Of a DNA stretch of 64,000 nt, positions 38,615 to 49,000 are shown piece by piece; positions within the stretch are counted from its first letter, which is position 1, and the number at the start of each line of letters is the position of its first letter. The DNA is from Neoluteolibacter marinus (lineage in GTDB: Bacteria > Verrucomicrobiota > Verrucomicrobiia > Verrucomicrobiales > Akkermansiaceae): the NCBI RefSeq assembly GCF_014904755.1, contig NZ_JACZFQ010000095.1:124001-188000 (forward strand). The letters are read 5' to 3'. The position numbers and the translations under genes were made by a program. The notes under the pieces were generated by a model that saw only the letters and a program-made list of their open reading frames with translations, made no database searches and was not told the DNA's origin.

Positions 38615-39181
38615 ATGAGCAGTCAGCTTCCGGAACATCCGCGCAAACCAAGTCCGGCGCGCATCGACTTTGACGAGGTGGTCCGCGACCAGCACTCGAG
38701 CCTGCGCTTTTTCATCCGTTCCCTGGGAGTGAACCACGCCTGGGTCGATGACCTTGCCCAGGAGGTGTTCCTCGTGGCCTACCGCAAGTGGAGTGACCTC
38801 GATCACCCGGACAACGCCCGGCCATGGTTGCGCCGGATCGCCCGGAACGTGGTGATGAACGAGCTCTCGAAAACCGGCCGGCGGCAGCGCCTGCTCGACG
38901 AGAACCTGACCAGCCTGCTGCTGGAAGCGACCCCGGTCCACCTCGAGCCCGGCGGGCTGCAGGATGCCGAATTGCGCCACGAAGCGCTGCGTCATTGCCT
39001 GGAGAAGCTGACCGACCGGACCCGGAAGATCATCGATGCGCGCTATTTCCGTGATCGCAACGCCTCGGAGATCGGCGAGGACCTCGAGATGAGCGCGGTG
39101 GCCGTCCGCAAGACCCTTTTCACCGCCCGCAAGTCCCTTGCCGAATGCCTGGCGACCCGCCAAGTCCGGGAAGCCACCTGA
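38615..39181 (+). CDS. ECF-type RNA polymerase sigma factor
   Basis: The 188-residue protein has sigma region 2 (about 30-90, with D-L-A-Q-E-V-F-L-V-A-Y-R-K and R-P-W-L-R-R-I-A-R-N) and region 4 (about 130-180, with helix-turn-helix A-S-E-I-G-E-D-L-E-M-S-A-V-A-V-R-K). Region 2.2 D-D-L-A-Q-E-V-F is typical of ECF sigmas. It starts the plus-strand block that includes the FecR-domain protein 9 bases downstream, a usual sigma/anti-sigma pairing. It diverges from cysJ across a 222-base gap. Target promoters are unknown. Confidence 0.9.
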   Translation: MSSQLPEHPRKPSPARIDFDEVVRDQHSSLRFFIRSLGVNHAWVDDLAQEVFLVAYRKWSDLDHPDNARPWLRRIARNVVMNELSKTGRRQRLLDENLTSLLLEATPVHLEPGGLQDAELRHEALRHCLEKLTDRTRKIIDARYFRDRNASEIGEDLEMSAVAVRKTLFTARKSLAECLATRQVREAT

Positions 39182-39190
39182 ATCCTTCCC

Positions 39191-40579
39191 GTGAACGGCT
39201 CCGAATCCACTTTCGAAGACCTTTGCACCGAGTTGCTCGACGGCGAGCTCGATGCTGCCGGTTACGCAGCACTCCTCGCGATGCTCCAGTCGGATCCCGG
39301 CCTGATCCTGGAACTCCAGCGGCACCTGATGGTCTCGGGGGCGCTCTGCCGGGAAAATCCGGCCTATGCGGACGATCGCTTCGCCGCCGCCCTCTCGACC
39401 CACCTCCGCCAGGTCGGGGACGAGCCGGAGCAGGATTTCCCCAATCTCGTCCGCCGCCGGATCCGCCGCCAGAAACTCCGCAAGATCGCCATGGCAATGA
39501 CCGCATGCCTCGCCCTCGCCGCGATCCCCCTCGCCCTGCGTTCACCGGCCGGGACGGCTGCCCCTGCGGTGGCCGTTGCGACCCGGCTCTCCGAGACAAG
39601 CGGCACAAACGCCCGCAGCGAGGAGATCCCCGCCGGGAGGGAGATCCGCCTGGAATCGGGCCTGATGCAGTTGGAGTTCGAGAACGGGGCCGTGGTCGCC
39701 GTCGAGGGCCCGGCGAAGTTCCGCGTCGCCTCGGCGGACGAGATCGAGCTCGAGTCGGGCAACCTCAACGCCTGGTGTCCGGAGTCCGCGCACGGCTTCC
39801 GCGTCAGCACCCGGTCGGCGACCCTGACCGATCTCGGCACCACCTTCGGCGTCTCCGCGAGCGAAGCCGGCGATGCCGATTTCCTGGTGCTGGAAGGAGA
39901 GGTCGAGGTTTCGGTCGGCAGTGAATTGCGCACCTTGCCCGAGGGCATGGCCGTGCGTGCGACCCGCAGCAAGGCTTTTGAAGAGCTCGCCTTTGAAACC
40001 ACCCCGTTCCGCCGGACCTGGCCGCTGACCTCGGGTATCCTCGCCACCACGGGCGAGGTCATCCCGGCCCCGCCCGACACGCCGAGGAAAGTGGCGGACT
40101 ACGAGGATGACGACCATGTCATCGTCATCCCCGAGCGCAGGTCGTTCCTCCTTCCCGACCGCCTGGCCGCCGACATCACCTCGCCCGGCCGGTACGGTGA
40201 CGTGGACGAATTGCCTCTGCACGGCCCCGGCGAGATCGCCGGCGGCAACGGCAAACGCGCGCGCTGCTTCCGGCTGCGCTACAACCCCGTCGGCCAGCTT
40301 GAATACGGTGTCTTCGTGAGCTTCGAGGGATCAGTGACCTTCGACCGCCCGATTCTCGGCATCATCACCTCCGCCCGCAAGTTGGACCGGAGCGACCGGA
40401 TCGCGTCCGCCGCGCGGCTACCCAACACCTCGGAGCCCCACCGCATGCGCGGTCTGGAGACGGGTCCGCTGACCCTGTCCGATTCCCTCGCCCTGTCCGA
40501 GGATCGCCGCACCATTACCGTCAAGTTCAACGCCGGGGAGTCGGTCGACGAGATCCGGGTGATCACCGAGGCGCGCTGA
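39191..40579 (+). CDS. FecR-domain anti-sigma-like membrane protein
   Basis: The 462-residue product starts with GTG. A cytoplasmic N-terminus (about 1-95) carries the short D-L-C-T-E-L-L-D-G-E-L-D region typical of these regulators. One membrane helix follows (about 97-115), then a periplasmic FecR domain (about 125-270, with E-I-R-L-E-S-G-L-M-Q-L-E-F and L-T-D-L-G-T-T-F-G-V). The C-terminal half is a separate, unrecognised domain with many Asp/Arg residues. It probably controls the ECF sigma factor in response to an envelope or polysaccharide signal. FecR-only partners in Bacteroidetes contact TonB receptors; none is visible here. Confidence 0.85.
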   Translation: MNGSESTFEDLCTELLDGELDAAGYAALLAMLQSDPGLILELQRHLMVSGALCRENPAYADDRFAAALSTHLRQVGDEPEQDFPNLVRRRIRRQKLRKIAMAMTACLALAAIPLALRSPAGTAAPAVAVATRLSETSGTNARSEEIPAGREIRLESGLMQLEFENGAVVAVEGPAKFRVASADEIELESGNLNAWCPESAHGFRVSTRSATLTDLGTTFGVSASEAGDADFLVLEGEVEVSVGSELRTLPEGMAVRATRSKAFEELAFETTPFRRTWPLTSGILATTGEVIPAPPDTPRKVADYEDDDHVIVIPERRSFLLPDRLAADITSPGRYGDVDELPLHGPGEIAGGNGKRARCFRLRYNPVGQLEYGVFVSFEGSVTFDRPILGIITSARKLDRSDRIASAARLPNTSEPHRMRGLETGPLTLSDSLALSEDRRTITVKFNAGESVDEIRVITEAR

Positions 40580-40649
40580 CGGGTCGCGAACCGGAGGAAA
40601 ATCCAGCCGCGCGGTAACACCCGGGCGCGTGGTGATATAGCTTGGGTGA

Positions 40650-42794
40650 ATGCGGTTTACTTCACCAATCTCCACTCCCCGTCAGCCCGCGGGCCCCTCC
40701 CGGCGATTCAAGCTGCGGGTCCTGCTCCCTACCCTCAGCCTGTTGGCCGCCGCCGCGCCGGCCGCCTCACGGCCGAACGTGCTGCTGATCCTCGCGGACG
40801 ACCTCGGTTTCTCGGATCTCTCCTGCTACGGCTCCGAGATCCAGACCCCGAACATCGACAAGCTCGCGGAAGGCGGCGCGAAATTCTCGGCCTTCTACAA
40901 CTCGGCCCGCTGCTGTCCCTCGCGCGCCTCGCTTTTCACGGGCCTGCACCCCCACGAGGCGGGGATCGGCTCGTTCACCACCGCCCGACCGCGGGAAGAT
41001 GCCGGCCCCGCCTACAGCGGCCACCTGCTCCCCGATACCGCCACGCTGGGTGAAATCCTCGGCGATTCGGGTTACAGCACCTGGATGATCGGCAAGTGGC
41101 ACCTGGGAGTCCCCGGCCCGATGGAACGGGGGATCCAGAACTACTACGGCTACCGGAATTTCCTCGCCCATTCGGAGAACCAATGGGATCCCGGCGCCTA
41201 CGTCCGCCTGCCCGCGGGCACCAGCCCGGAGATCGAACGGCCCCGCGGGAAATACTACGCCACCGACGTCTTCAACGACTACGCCCTGGAGTTTCTCCGC
41301 GAAGCCCGGAGCGGCGACCACAGGGGGAAGCCCTGGTTCCTCTTCCTCTCCCACTCGTCCCCGCACTTCCCGGTCCAGGCACCGAAGGAGGACATCGACC
41401 GCCACATGGCGACCTATCGCAAGGGCTGGGATGTTCTCCGGGTCGAGCGGCTGGAGCGTCAGAAGAAGCTCGGGCTGGTTCCCGCCGACAACCCGCTCCC
41501 GCCCCGCTCCCAGGTGCCCGTGGACCGGGCAGACATCGCCAACGGCTACTCCGGCCAACCGAATCCCGCCTGGGACTCCCTGCCCGCCGACCGGCGCGAG
41601 GACCTGGCCCGCCGCATGGCCACTTTCGCCGCGATGGTCGAACACGTTGACCAGGGCATCGGCCGGATCGTCGGTGACCTCCGGCAGCACGGCGAACTCG
41701 ACAACACGCTGATCTTCTTCCTTAGCGACAACGGGGCGTGCTACGAGTGGGGGCCCTTTGGTTTCGACGGCCCGTCCCGCAAGGGCGAGACGATCCTCCA
41801 CACCGGCGACCAGCTTGCCGAGATGGGACAGGACCACGGCCACAGCTCCTATGGCTCCGCCTGGGCGATGCTCTGCAACACGCCGCTCGGGATGTACAAG
41901 CACTTCTGCCACGAAGGCGGCATTTCCTCGCCGTTCATCGTCCATTGGCCCGCGGGTCTCGGTCCGCGTCCCGGCTATGTCGCGGACCCGGGTCACGTGA
42001 TGGACATCGTGCCGACCGTGTGCGCCGCGACCGGTGTCGCCTACCCGAAGACCCGCGCCGGCCACGACATCAAGCCGGTCTCCGGGGTTTCGCTCCTGCC
42101 CGCCGCCCGCGGCGAAGGCCTCGCGGAACGCGGGCTGCCAACCGAGCATCAGGACGCCCGCGGCTACCGCAAGGGCGACTGGAAGATCGTGTGGGGCAAG
42201 CGCCAGCCCGAGGAAGTCCGCTGGGAACTCTACAACCTGAAATCCGACCGCTCGGAAACCAAGGATCTCGCCAAGGAACACCCTGAGATCCTTCGCCAAC
42301 TGGTGGGCGAGTGGGAGGCCTGGGCCCGCAAGGTCGGTGCCGATCCTTTCGCCACGAAAGCGATCGCCGACAGCCCGGAGGTCGCGAACAAGCCCCTGCG
42401 CATCACGGCCAGCATCCGCGGCAAGAAACCCGCCGGGGTGGTGATCGCCCAAGGCGGCAACCAGTGCGGCTACGCCCTCCACTTCGTCGATGGTCGCCCT
42501 GCCTTCGACGTCCGGATCGGCGGCAAGGTGAGCCGGCTCATCGCCGGCCATCCGGTGAGCGGCAAGGTGGAACTGGTCGCCACCCTCGATGCCGATCACA
42601 TGACGCTGGCGGTGGGCGGCGCGGAACCGATCCGCCGCGCGTCGCCCGGCTTGCTGCGGAAGCAGCCCATCGACCCGCTTAGTATCGGCTACGACGACCG
42701 CTCGGCGGCCGGTGATTACGAGGCACCGAACCGCTTCACCGGAAAGGTGCTTTCGAGCCACGTCGATGCCCTGCCAAACGCCTCCACCCGCTGA
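40650..42794 (+). CDS. exported S1-family sulfatase
   Basis: The 714-residue enzyme has a signal peptide (n-region basic, core about 24-40). The sulfatase domain begins P-N-V-L-L-I-L-A-D-D-L-G-F-S-D-L, which holds two metal-binding Asp. Cys88 in C-C-P-S-R-A-S-L-F-T-G is the residue converted to formylglycine; a second Cys sits beside it. I-G-K-W-H-L-G is the next hallmark. After about residue 590 a beta-rich domain follows (K-P-L-R-I-T-A-S...), like the C-terminal domains of arylsulfatases. It removes sulfate esters from polysaccharides or glycans in the envelope. It lies 70 bases after the FecR-type gene. Confidence 0.92.
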   Translation: MRFTSPISTPRQPAGPSRRFKLRVLLPTLSLLAAAAPAASRPNVLLILADDLGFSDLSCYGSEIQTPNIDKLAEGGAKFSAFYNSARCCPSRASLFTGLHPHEAGIGSFTTARPREDAGPAYSGHLLPDTATLGEILGDSGYSTWMIGKWHLGVPGPMERGIQNYYGYRNFLAHSENQWDPGAYVRLPAGTSPEIERPRGKYYATDVFNDYALEFLREARSGDHRGKPWFLFLSHSSPHFPVQAPKEDIDRHMATYRKGWDVLRVERLERQKKLGLVPADNPLPPRSQVPVDRADIANGYSGQPNPAWDSLPADRREDLARRMATFAAMVEHVDQGIGRIVGDLRQHGELDNTLIFFLSDNGACYEWGPFGFDGPSRKGETILHTGDQLAEMGQDHGHSSYGSAWAMLCNTPLGMYKHFCHEGGISSPFIVHWPAGLGPRPGYVADPGHVMDIVPTVCAATGVAYPKTRAGHDIKPVSGVSLLPAARGEGLAERGLPTEHQDARGYRKGDWKIVWGKRQPEEVRWELYNLKSDRSETKDLAKEHPEILRQLVGEWEAWARKVGADPFATKAIADSPEVANKPLRITASIRGKKPAGVVIAQGGNQCGYALHFVDGRPAFDVRIGGKVSRLIAGHPVSGKVELVATLDADHMTLAVGGAEPIRRASPGLLRKQPIDPLSIGYDDRSAAGDYEAPNRFTGKVLSSHVDALPNASTR

Positions 42795-42814
42795 CCCTTT
42801 CCAAACCCGAGACC

Positions 42815-45754
42815 ATGATGAAAGCCTCCTTGATCGCCTTCGCCCTCGCTGGTGCCGCCCAGGCCTGGCAGCCGGCACCTGACTCGATGCTCACGGAATG
42901 GGGCGAGTCGCTGGGTCCGGAGAACGCGTGGACCGAATACCCTCGACCGGCGTTTGAACGCGAAGCATGGACCAACCTGAACGGCCTTTGGAGCTATGCC
43001 GTCACCCCCAAAACAACGGCAGCCGCGCCATCGACGTGGAGCGGCGAGATCCTCGTCCCGTTCTGCATTGAATCCGCTCTATCCGGGGTGAAGAAGCGGG
43101 TCACGCCCGACGACGCGCTTTGGTACCAGCGGAGCTTTCCGGGGCCGGACCCTGCGGCCGGCGCGCGGACCTTGTTGCACTTCGAAGCCGTCGATCACGA
43201 TGCGACGGTCTGGGTCAATGGCACCGAGATCGGCCGTCACATTGGAGGCAATTTGCCGTTCAGCTTCGACATCACCGGGGCACTGAAGTCCGGCGATAAC
43301 ACGCTCACGGTCAGGGTCACCGACGCCACCGACACCGAATGGCAACTCCACGGCAAACAGGTCACCGACCCGAAGGGCATCTGGTACACCCCGGTCACCG
43401 GAATCTGGCAGACCGTGTGGCTGGAGACTCTGCCGGAACATCATCTCGAGTCGGTCAAGATGGTTCCGGCGATCAATGGCACCGTCACCCTCGACTTCAC
43501 CGCCCGGGGCGGAGCGGAGATCCCGGTGGAGGTCGTCGCATCGCTCGCGGGCAAGGAACTCGCCCGCGTCTCGGGCAAGCCCGCGGAAACCTTGACCTTG
43601 AAAATTCCGGATCCGAAGTTGTGGTCGCCCGAGTCGCCCACGCTCTACGACCTGTCGATCCGTTTCGGCGACGACACGGTGAAGTCCTACGTCGGGCTCC
43701 GCGAAACCGGGATTTCCCGCGACGCGGACGGCCATCTGCGGTTCACCCTCAACGGCGAACCTTACTACCACTGGGGAATCTTGGACCAGGGTTGGTGGCC
43801 CGATGGCCTGCTCACGCCCCCTTCGGACGGGGGGATGGTCTCCGATATCCGCTTCCTCAAGGAGGCCGGCTTCAACACGATCCGCAAGCACATCAAGGTC
43901 GAACCGCGCCGCTACTACGCCCACTGCGACCGCATCGGCATGCTGGTCTGGCAGGACCAGGTCTCGTCGGGCACCGGCGGCAACAAGTTCAAGAAATCCA
44001 GCCCCGCGTGGCCGCGCCTGAAGCCGAACCCGCCCGAAGCGACCTGGCCGGACGATGCCCACGCCCAATACATGAGCGAGCTCAAGGGCATGGTGGACTC
44101 CCTCCATAATCATCCGTCGATCGTCGTCTGGGTTCCCTTCAATGAACGCTGGGGCCAGCACCGCACGACCGAAGTCGGCAAGTGGATCACCGGCTACGAT
44201 CCGACCCGTAGTATCAACATCGCCTCCGGCGGAAACTTCTTTCCCGTCGGTCACATCGTCGATCACCACCAGTATCCCCACCCCGACTTCCCCTTCGACC
44301 TGGGCAAGGGAGGACGCTTCGACGACTTCGTGAAAGTGGTCGGCGAGTTCGGCGGCCACGGCTTTCCCGTTCCCGGCCACCTGTGGGACTCGTCGAAACG
44401 GAACTGGGGCTACGGCGGTCTGCCGAAGAACAAGAAGGAGTGGATCGCCCGCTACACCACCTCCGTCAACAAGCTCGCCGAACTGAAGAAGCGCGGCATT
44501 GCCGGCGGCATTTACACCCAGACCACCGACGTCGAGGGCGAAATCAACGGCCTCATCACCTACGACCGCAAGGTGAAGAAGCTGCCCGCGAAGCGTCTCG
44601 CCAGGATCCTCGCGAACTCCGGATTGTTGAAAGAGGGCAGCGACGCGTCGTCCACCGCCGGCATGGCCCCGGTGAAGATCCCCGATGCTGCCGTCGCACC
44701 GGTCGCACCCGCCATGTCCCGTGCGGAAATCGAAGCCGGCCTCTCGTCCCACGACCGCGCCCTCTACATCAAGGAGGGCTGGATCCGGGACCCCTACATC
44801 ACCCTTGGCCCGGACGATTACTACTATCTGACGGGTACGACCATCAACGAGGACGACAAGCGCGAAGAGACCGACCCTTACAATGTCGGGCTCGGCGGGC
44901 AGTCGGCGGTCGGCAACACCGTGCGCGTCTGGCGGAGCAAGGACCTGATCGAATGGGACTACCTCGGGACGCCGTTCACGCTCGCGGACAGCGTTCACCC
45001 GCAACCCGGCAATGTCATCTGGGCGCCGGAGGTCCACTGGGTTCCGGAAATGAACCGCTGGGCCCTGGTCCACTGCCCGAAGCAAAAGTCCAACCTCGCC
45101 CTTTCCGCCGGGCCGGAACTGAAGGGACCGTGGAGCCACCCGATGAAAGGCGGCTTTGCCGGGCACCACGACCCCTCGCTCTATCACGACGGCTCGAAGT
45201 GGTGGGTGCTCTCGGAGAACACCATGGTCCAACCGCTCGCCGACGACTTCAGCCGCTTCACCGGCCCCAAGGTGCGGATCGATCCCAGCGGTTCCCGCCC
45301 CGGTCCCGATGGCAAGCCCATCTCACGGATCGGCCACGAGGGCGCGACCATGATCAAGGTGGGCAACCAGTATGTGCACCTCGGCACCGCGTGGTCCACC
45401 GACCGCGGCCGCAAGGGCTCCTACAATCTCTACTACAGCACCTCGGGCAAGATCACGGGGCCCTACGGACCGCGCAAATTCGCCGGACGCTTCCTCGGAC
45501 ACGGCACGCCGTTCCAGACCCGTGACGGCAAGTGGTGGAGCACCGCCTTCTTCAACGCCAACGTTCCCCCGCTGGCACGCGACGGCATCGAAACGCGGGA
45601 TCTCTCCGGCGACGCCCAGACGATCAACCAGCGCGGCACCACCATCGTTCCGCTCGACGTCTCCGTCCTCGACAACGGCGAGGTCCGGATCCGCGCCAAG
45701 GACCCCGCTTACGGAACCCCGGGCCCGGACGAGGTGCAAAAGTTCGGTCCCTGA
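42815..45754 (+). CDS. bifunctional secreted GH2-GH43 glycoside hydrolase
   Basis: The 979-residue protein joins two glycosidases. After a short signal peptide, residues 30-600 are GH2: a jelly-roll domain with W-V-N-G-T-E-I-G-R-H, an immunoglobulin-like linker, and a TIM barrel with acid/base Glu444 in F-N-E-R-W and nucleophile Glu511 in V-G-E-F-G-G. Residues 640-975 are a GH43-like five-bladed propeller, with Asp659 in I-R-D-P-Y-I and the acid Glu739 in W-A-P-E-V-H-W. A Val/Ala/Pro linker lies near 610-635. GH2 enzymes remove beta-galactose or beta-glucuronate and GH43 removes arabinose or xylose. The product's substrate is not known. Confidence 0.93.
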   Translation: MMKASLIAFALAGAAQAWQPAPDSMLTEWGESLGPENAWTEYPRPAFEREAWTNLNGLWSYAVTPKTTAAAPSTWSGEILVPFCIESALSGVKKRVTPDDALWYQRSFPGPDPAAGARTLLHFEAVDHDATVWVNGTEIGRHIGGNLPFSFDITGALKSGDNTLTVRVTDATDTEWQLHGKQVTDPKGIWYTPVTGIWQTVWLETLPEHHLESVKMVPAINGTVTLDFTARGGAEIPVEVVASLAGKELARVSGKPAETLTLKIPDPKLWSPESPTLYDLSIRFGDDTVKSYVGLRETGISRDADGHLRFTLNGEPYYHWGILDQGWWPDGLLTPPSDGGMVSDIRFLKEAGFNTIRKHIKVEPRRYYAHCDRIGMLVWQDQVSSGTGGNKFKKSSPAWPRLKPNPPEATWPDDAHAQYMSELKGMVDSLHNHPSIVVWVPFNERWGQHRTTEVGKWITGYDPTRSINIASGGNFFPVGHIVDHHQYPHPDFPFDLGKGGRFDDFVKVVGEFGGHGFPVPGHLWDSSKRNWGYGGLPKNKKEWIARYTTSVNKLAELKKRGIAGGIYTQTTDVEGEINGLITYDRKVKKLPAKRLARILANSGLLKEGSDASSTAGMAPVKIPDAAVAPVAPAMSRAEIEAGLSSHDRALYIKEGWIRDPYITLGPDDYYYLTGTTINEDDKREETDPYNVGLGGQSAVGNTVRVWRSKDLIEWDYLGTPFTLADSVHPQPGNVIWAPEVHWVPEMNRWALVHCPKQKSNLALSAGPELKGPWSHPMKGGFAGHHDPSLYHDGSKWWVLSENTMVQPLADDFSRFTGPKVRIDPSGSRPGPDGKPISRIGHEGATMIKVGNQYVHLGTAWSTDRGRKGSYNLYYSTSGKITGPYGPRKFAGRFLGHGTPFQTRDGKWWSTAFFNANVPPLARDGIETRDLSGDAQTINQRGTTIVPLDVSVLDNGEVRIRAKDPAYGTPGPDEVQKFGP

Positions 45755-46057
45755 TCCCAAGCGCTGGGGTGACGGGCCAATGATGGAGGGAACACCTGCG
45801 TTGCAGGTGACACTACCCCTTTTGAAAACCCATCGAAGGCAACCATCCCGGCCCGCTCGACATCCTCTGTTCATGGCGACACCCGGCGACCGATCCATCG
45901 CTTGGGCCGGTCGGTAGTTCGCACGTGCTTGCGGCCCGCTCCGGTTCTAACGGCCGATCCCGGGATCCCGTCTTTATGGGGTATCCACCGGCATGTGGAC
46001 AAGGCCGGGACAATTCTTCGCCCCGGCCCCTCCGCCTGCCATCTCCCGAAAGACCCA
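45755..46057. other. 303-base gene-free gap with a small hairpin
   Basis: No open frame with family features was found here. A 7-bp perfect hairpin (CACCTGC-GTT-GCAGGTG) lies at 45793-45809, 39 bases past the GH2-GH43 stop, and has no T-run. The rest probably holds the promoter of the next sulfatase gene, but I see no convincing -35/-10 pair. Confidence 0.5.
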
Positions 46058-49000
46058 ATGAAGCCCCTGTTACTCCTCCTGACCCTGCCCGGACTTGCCT
46101 GCGGCCTGACGCTCGACTTCAAACACAACGGAAACGCGGATCCGGATGGAGTCGCCGGTCCCGTGAACCTGGGGGTCACCTCTAGCAGCATCACGGCAAT
46201 CGACGACGGCAATGGCGGGACCATCGACGTCGCCCTCACGGCAACCGGAGGCAACATCAATGCCGCGGACGTCGGGCTCGGCGTCGAGGGTGGCAGCGGA
46301 GGGCGGCTCGACTCGATCGAGAGCCTGGCCTTGGCCTTCAGCCGGGATGTGATCGTCACGGGCTACACCCTGGAAATGTTCGATGCCGGCGAGGATTCGA
46401 CCCACGCCACCCCGGTGGAAGGAACCGCGACGGAGACCACCGCCACGGTGACCGGCCTGGCGCTGCCGCTCATCGCCGGCGAAGGCCTGACCCTTTCAAC
46501 CCTCACCGGCAACGGCGTCCGGCTTGCCAGTGTCGACATCGACCTCGCCGAGGTCCTCTTCCGCGACAGCTTCGCCCGCACGTCCCAGCCGGCCAATGAC
46601 ATCGATGCCGATGCGGGAGGCATGGCGGGAAGCCAGGCTCCGCTCAGCTACGTCGAAACGAACGACGTCGCCGCCGGCCTGACGAACATCGAAGGCAACC
46701 AGCTTCACCTCGCCGACGGGCCGAACAGCTCGCAGCTGCATCTCGGACACAACTTCACGGAGGCGGAGATCATCGCCAACGGCGGGTTCACGCTCAACCT
46801 CGACATCGCGAGCAACGACGGCGGTGCGGATGACCGCGACCGTTTCATCGGCGTCGGCGTCGGCATCAGCGCGACGGAGCTCGGCAGCTATGGCGCCGAC
46901 TTCACGGCCACGGCGCTCGCTCCCGGCATCCGCGGAGCACCGGGCGGGGCGGTCGCTGGCTCCGGCGTCGCCGACTGCTACGTGGGATTCCGGCGGAACG
47001 GCACTGCCGGCGAGGAGTCTACCCTGGAGGCGGAGATCTACCAGAACGGCATTCGCACCGCGGTTTACCCGACCTTTGACAGCGGAAACCCGATCCAGAT
47101 CGGCGCCCGCGGGCACTTCAGCGTGCGCTTCGCGTGCAACAGCTTCGGCGCCGGCGCGCAGGTGATCCCGGTGATCACCTGGGGCGACGAAACCATCGGC
47201 GCCGCTGACGACCTCTCGTTCACCTGGCAGGAAAGCGATGCCAACCATATCGGTATCACGGCGCGCCAGGACGGGAGCGGCTGGAGCGTCAACGATCTCT
47301 CCATCATCGCGGCGGGCCCTAACATTCTCACCGAAGCGATCGACGATTCCTTCGAGGTCGCCCGGGACGCCCTGGCGACCCCGCTTGACGTGCTCGCCAA
47401 TGACCTCGGATTTGCCATGGCTTCGGGCATCGCCAGCGTGACGGAGCCATCCCACGGGGAAACCGCGGTCAGTGCTGGCAAGGTCGACTACACGCCGGAG
47501 CCCGGCTTCATCGGGACGGACAGCTTCGGCTATGAACTCGGCAACGGATCGGCGGCGACGGTCACCGTGGAGGTTCTTTCGCCGGCGCGCGACGACTTCT
47601 ATCAGGTCCTTCGCAACAGCGCCGCGAACCATCTCACGGTGGGAGACAACGATCTCTCCGCGGCGGCGATCACCGCGGTCAGCGTCCCTCTTCACGGCAT
47701 GGCCTCGGTCAACGGCCTGGGCATCGACTACACCCCCGCCCCGGGTCACATCGGGCCGGACAGCTTCAGCTACACACTCGCCGACGGCTTGACCGCGAGC
47801 GTCACCCTCGACGTCCGGGAGTTCCCGAACTTCCTGGTGATCTACGCCGACGACCAGGGCTGGACCTCGCTCGACATCGGGATGGACCAGGACAATCCCG
47901 AGTCGAAGAGCGACTACTACATCACGCCCAAAATCTCGAAGTTCGTCACCGAAGGCATGCGCTTCTCGCGCGGCTACTCCCCCGCTCCGAACTGCTCCCC
48001 GAGCCGCTACGCTCTCCTCACCGGAAAGACCTGCCTGCGGCTCGGTCTCACCGACATCGTCGGCCGCAACTTCAACCCGGCACCGAACACCGGCGAACTG
48101 CTCGTCTCGCCGGGCAAGCCGGTGAATGCGATCCAGGACGCCGAGACCACCACCCCCGAACTCCTGAAGACGATCCCGGGCGCCCAATACGCCACGGCCC
48201 ATTTCGGGAAATGGCACCTCAACGGCGGCGGTCCCGCCGGACACGGCTTCGACGCGAGCGACGGCGCCACCGGGAACAACGAAGGCGACGCGGGCCCGGC
48301 AAACACGCCGGTCGAAGATCCGAAGCTCGCCTACTCGATCACCAACCGGGCCATGACCTGGATGGAAGACGAATCTGCCCGCCCCTTCTACCTGCAAGTG
48401 AGCCACTACGCCGTCCACGCGGAGATCCAGTACTCCGCGGCGTCCCGGTCGCTCTATGACGGCGTCCCGGCCGGCACCGACCACTTCAACCCGAACTACG
48501 GCGCGATGCTCACCGACCTCGACACCGCCGTCGGCAGGCTCCTTGAAAGGGTCGATGCCCTCGGGTTGCGCCACAGCACCTTTATCTTCTATCAGGCCGA
48601 CAACGGCAGCCCGCTCGATCTTTCCGCCAGCCCCCCGCTGCGAGGCGTCAAGCCGGAGGTCTGGGAAGGCGGCATCCGGGTGCCGACCATCATCCGTGGA
48701 CCGGGCATCACCGCGAACAGCCAGATGGACACCCCGGTGATGGGCATCGACATCCTCCCGACGATCTGGGAACTCGCCGGACAAGCGTCCACCGATCTCC
48801 CGCAGGACATTGACGGCGGCAGCCTCGTCAGCGCGATCTCGGCGGCTTCCGCCGGCAACCGGCACCCGTCCATCGGGCGCCCCGGCGAGCTGGTCGCCTA
48901 CACTCCTCACTACGTCCTCAGCGCCTACAAGGACCAGCGCCCGCGCGCGGTGATCATCGACGGCGACTACAAGCTGGTCGCCCAGTTCGAGTTGGGAACC

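Noticed and set aside
40767-42878. A 703-codon minus-strand frame
   Set aside because: Lies opposite the S1 sulfatase, whose catalytic motifs are intact on the plus strand.
43079-45232. A 717-codon minus-strand frame
   Set aside because: Antisense to the GH2-GH43 gene, whose catalytic residues are on the plus strand.
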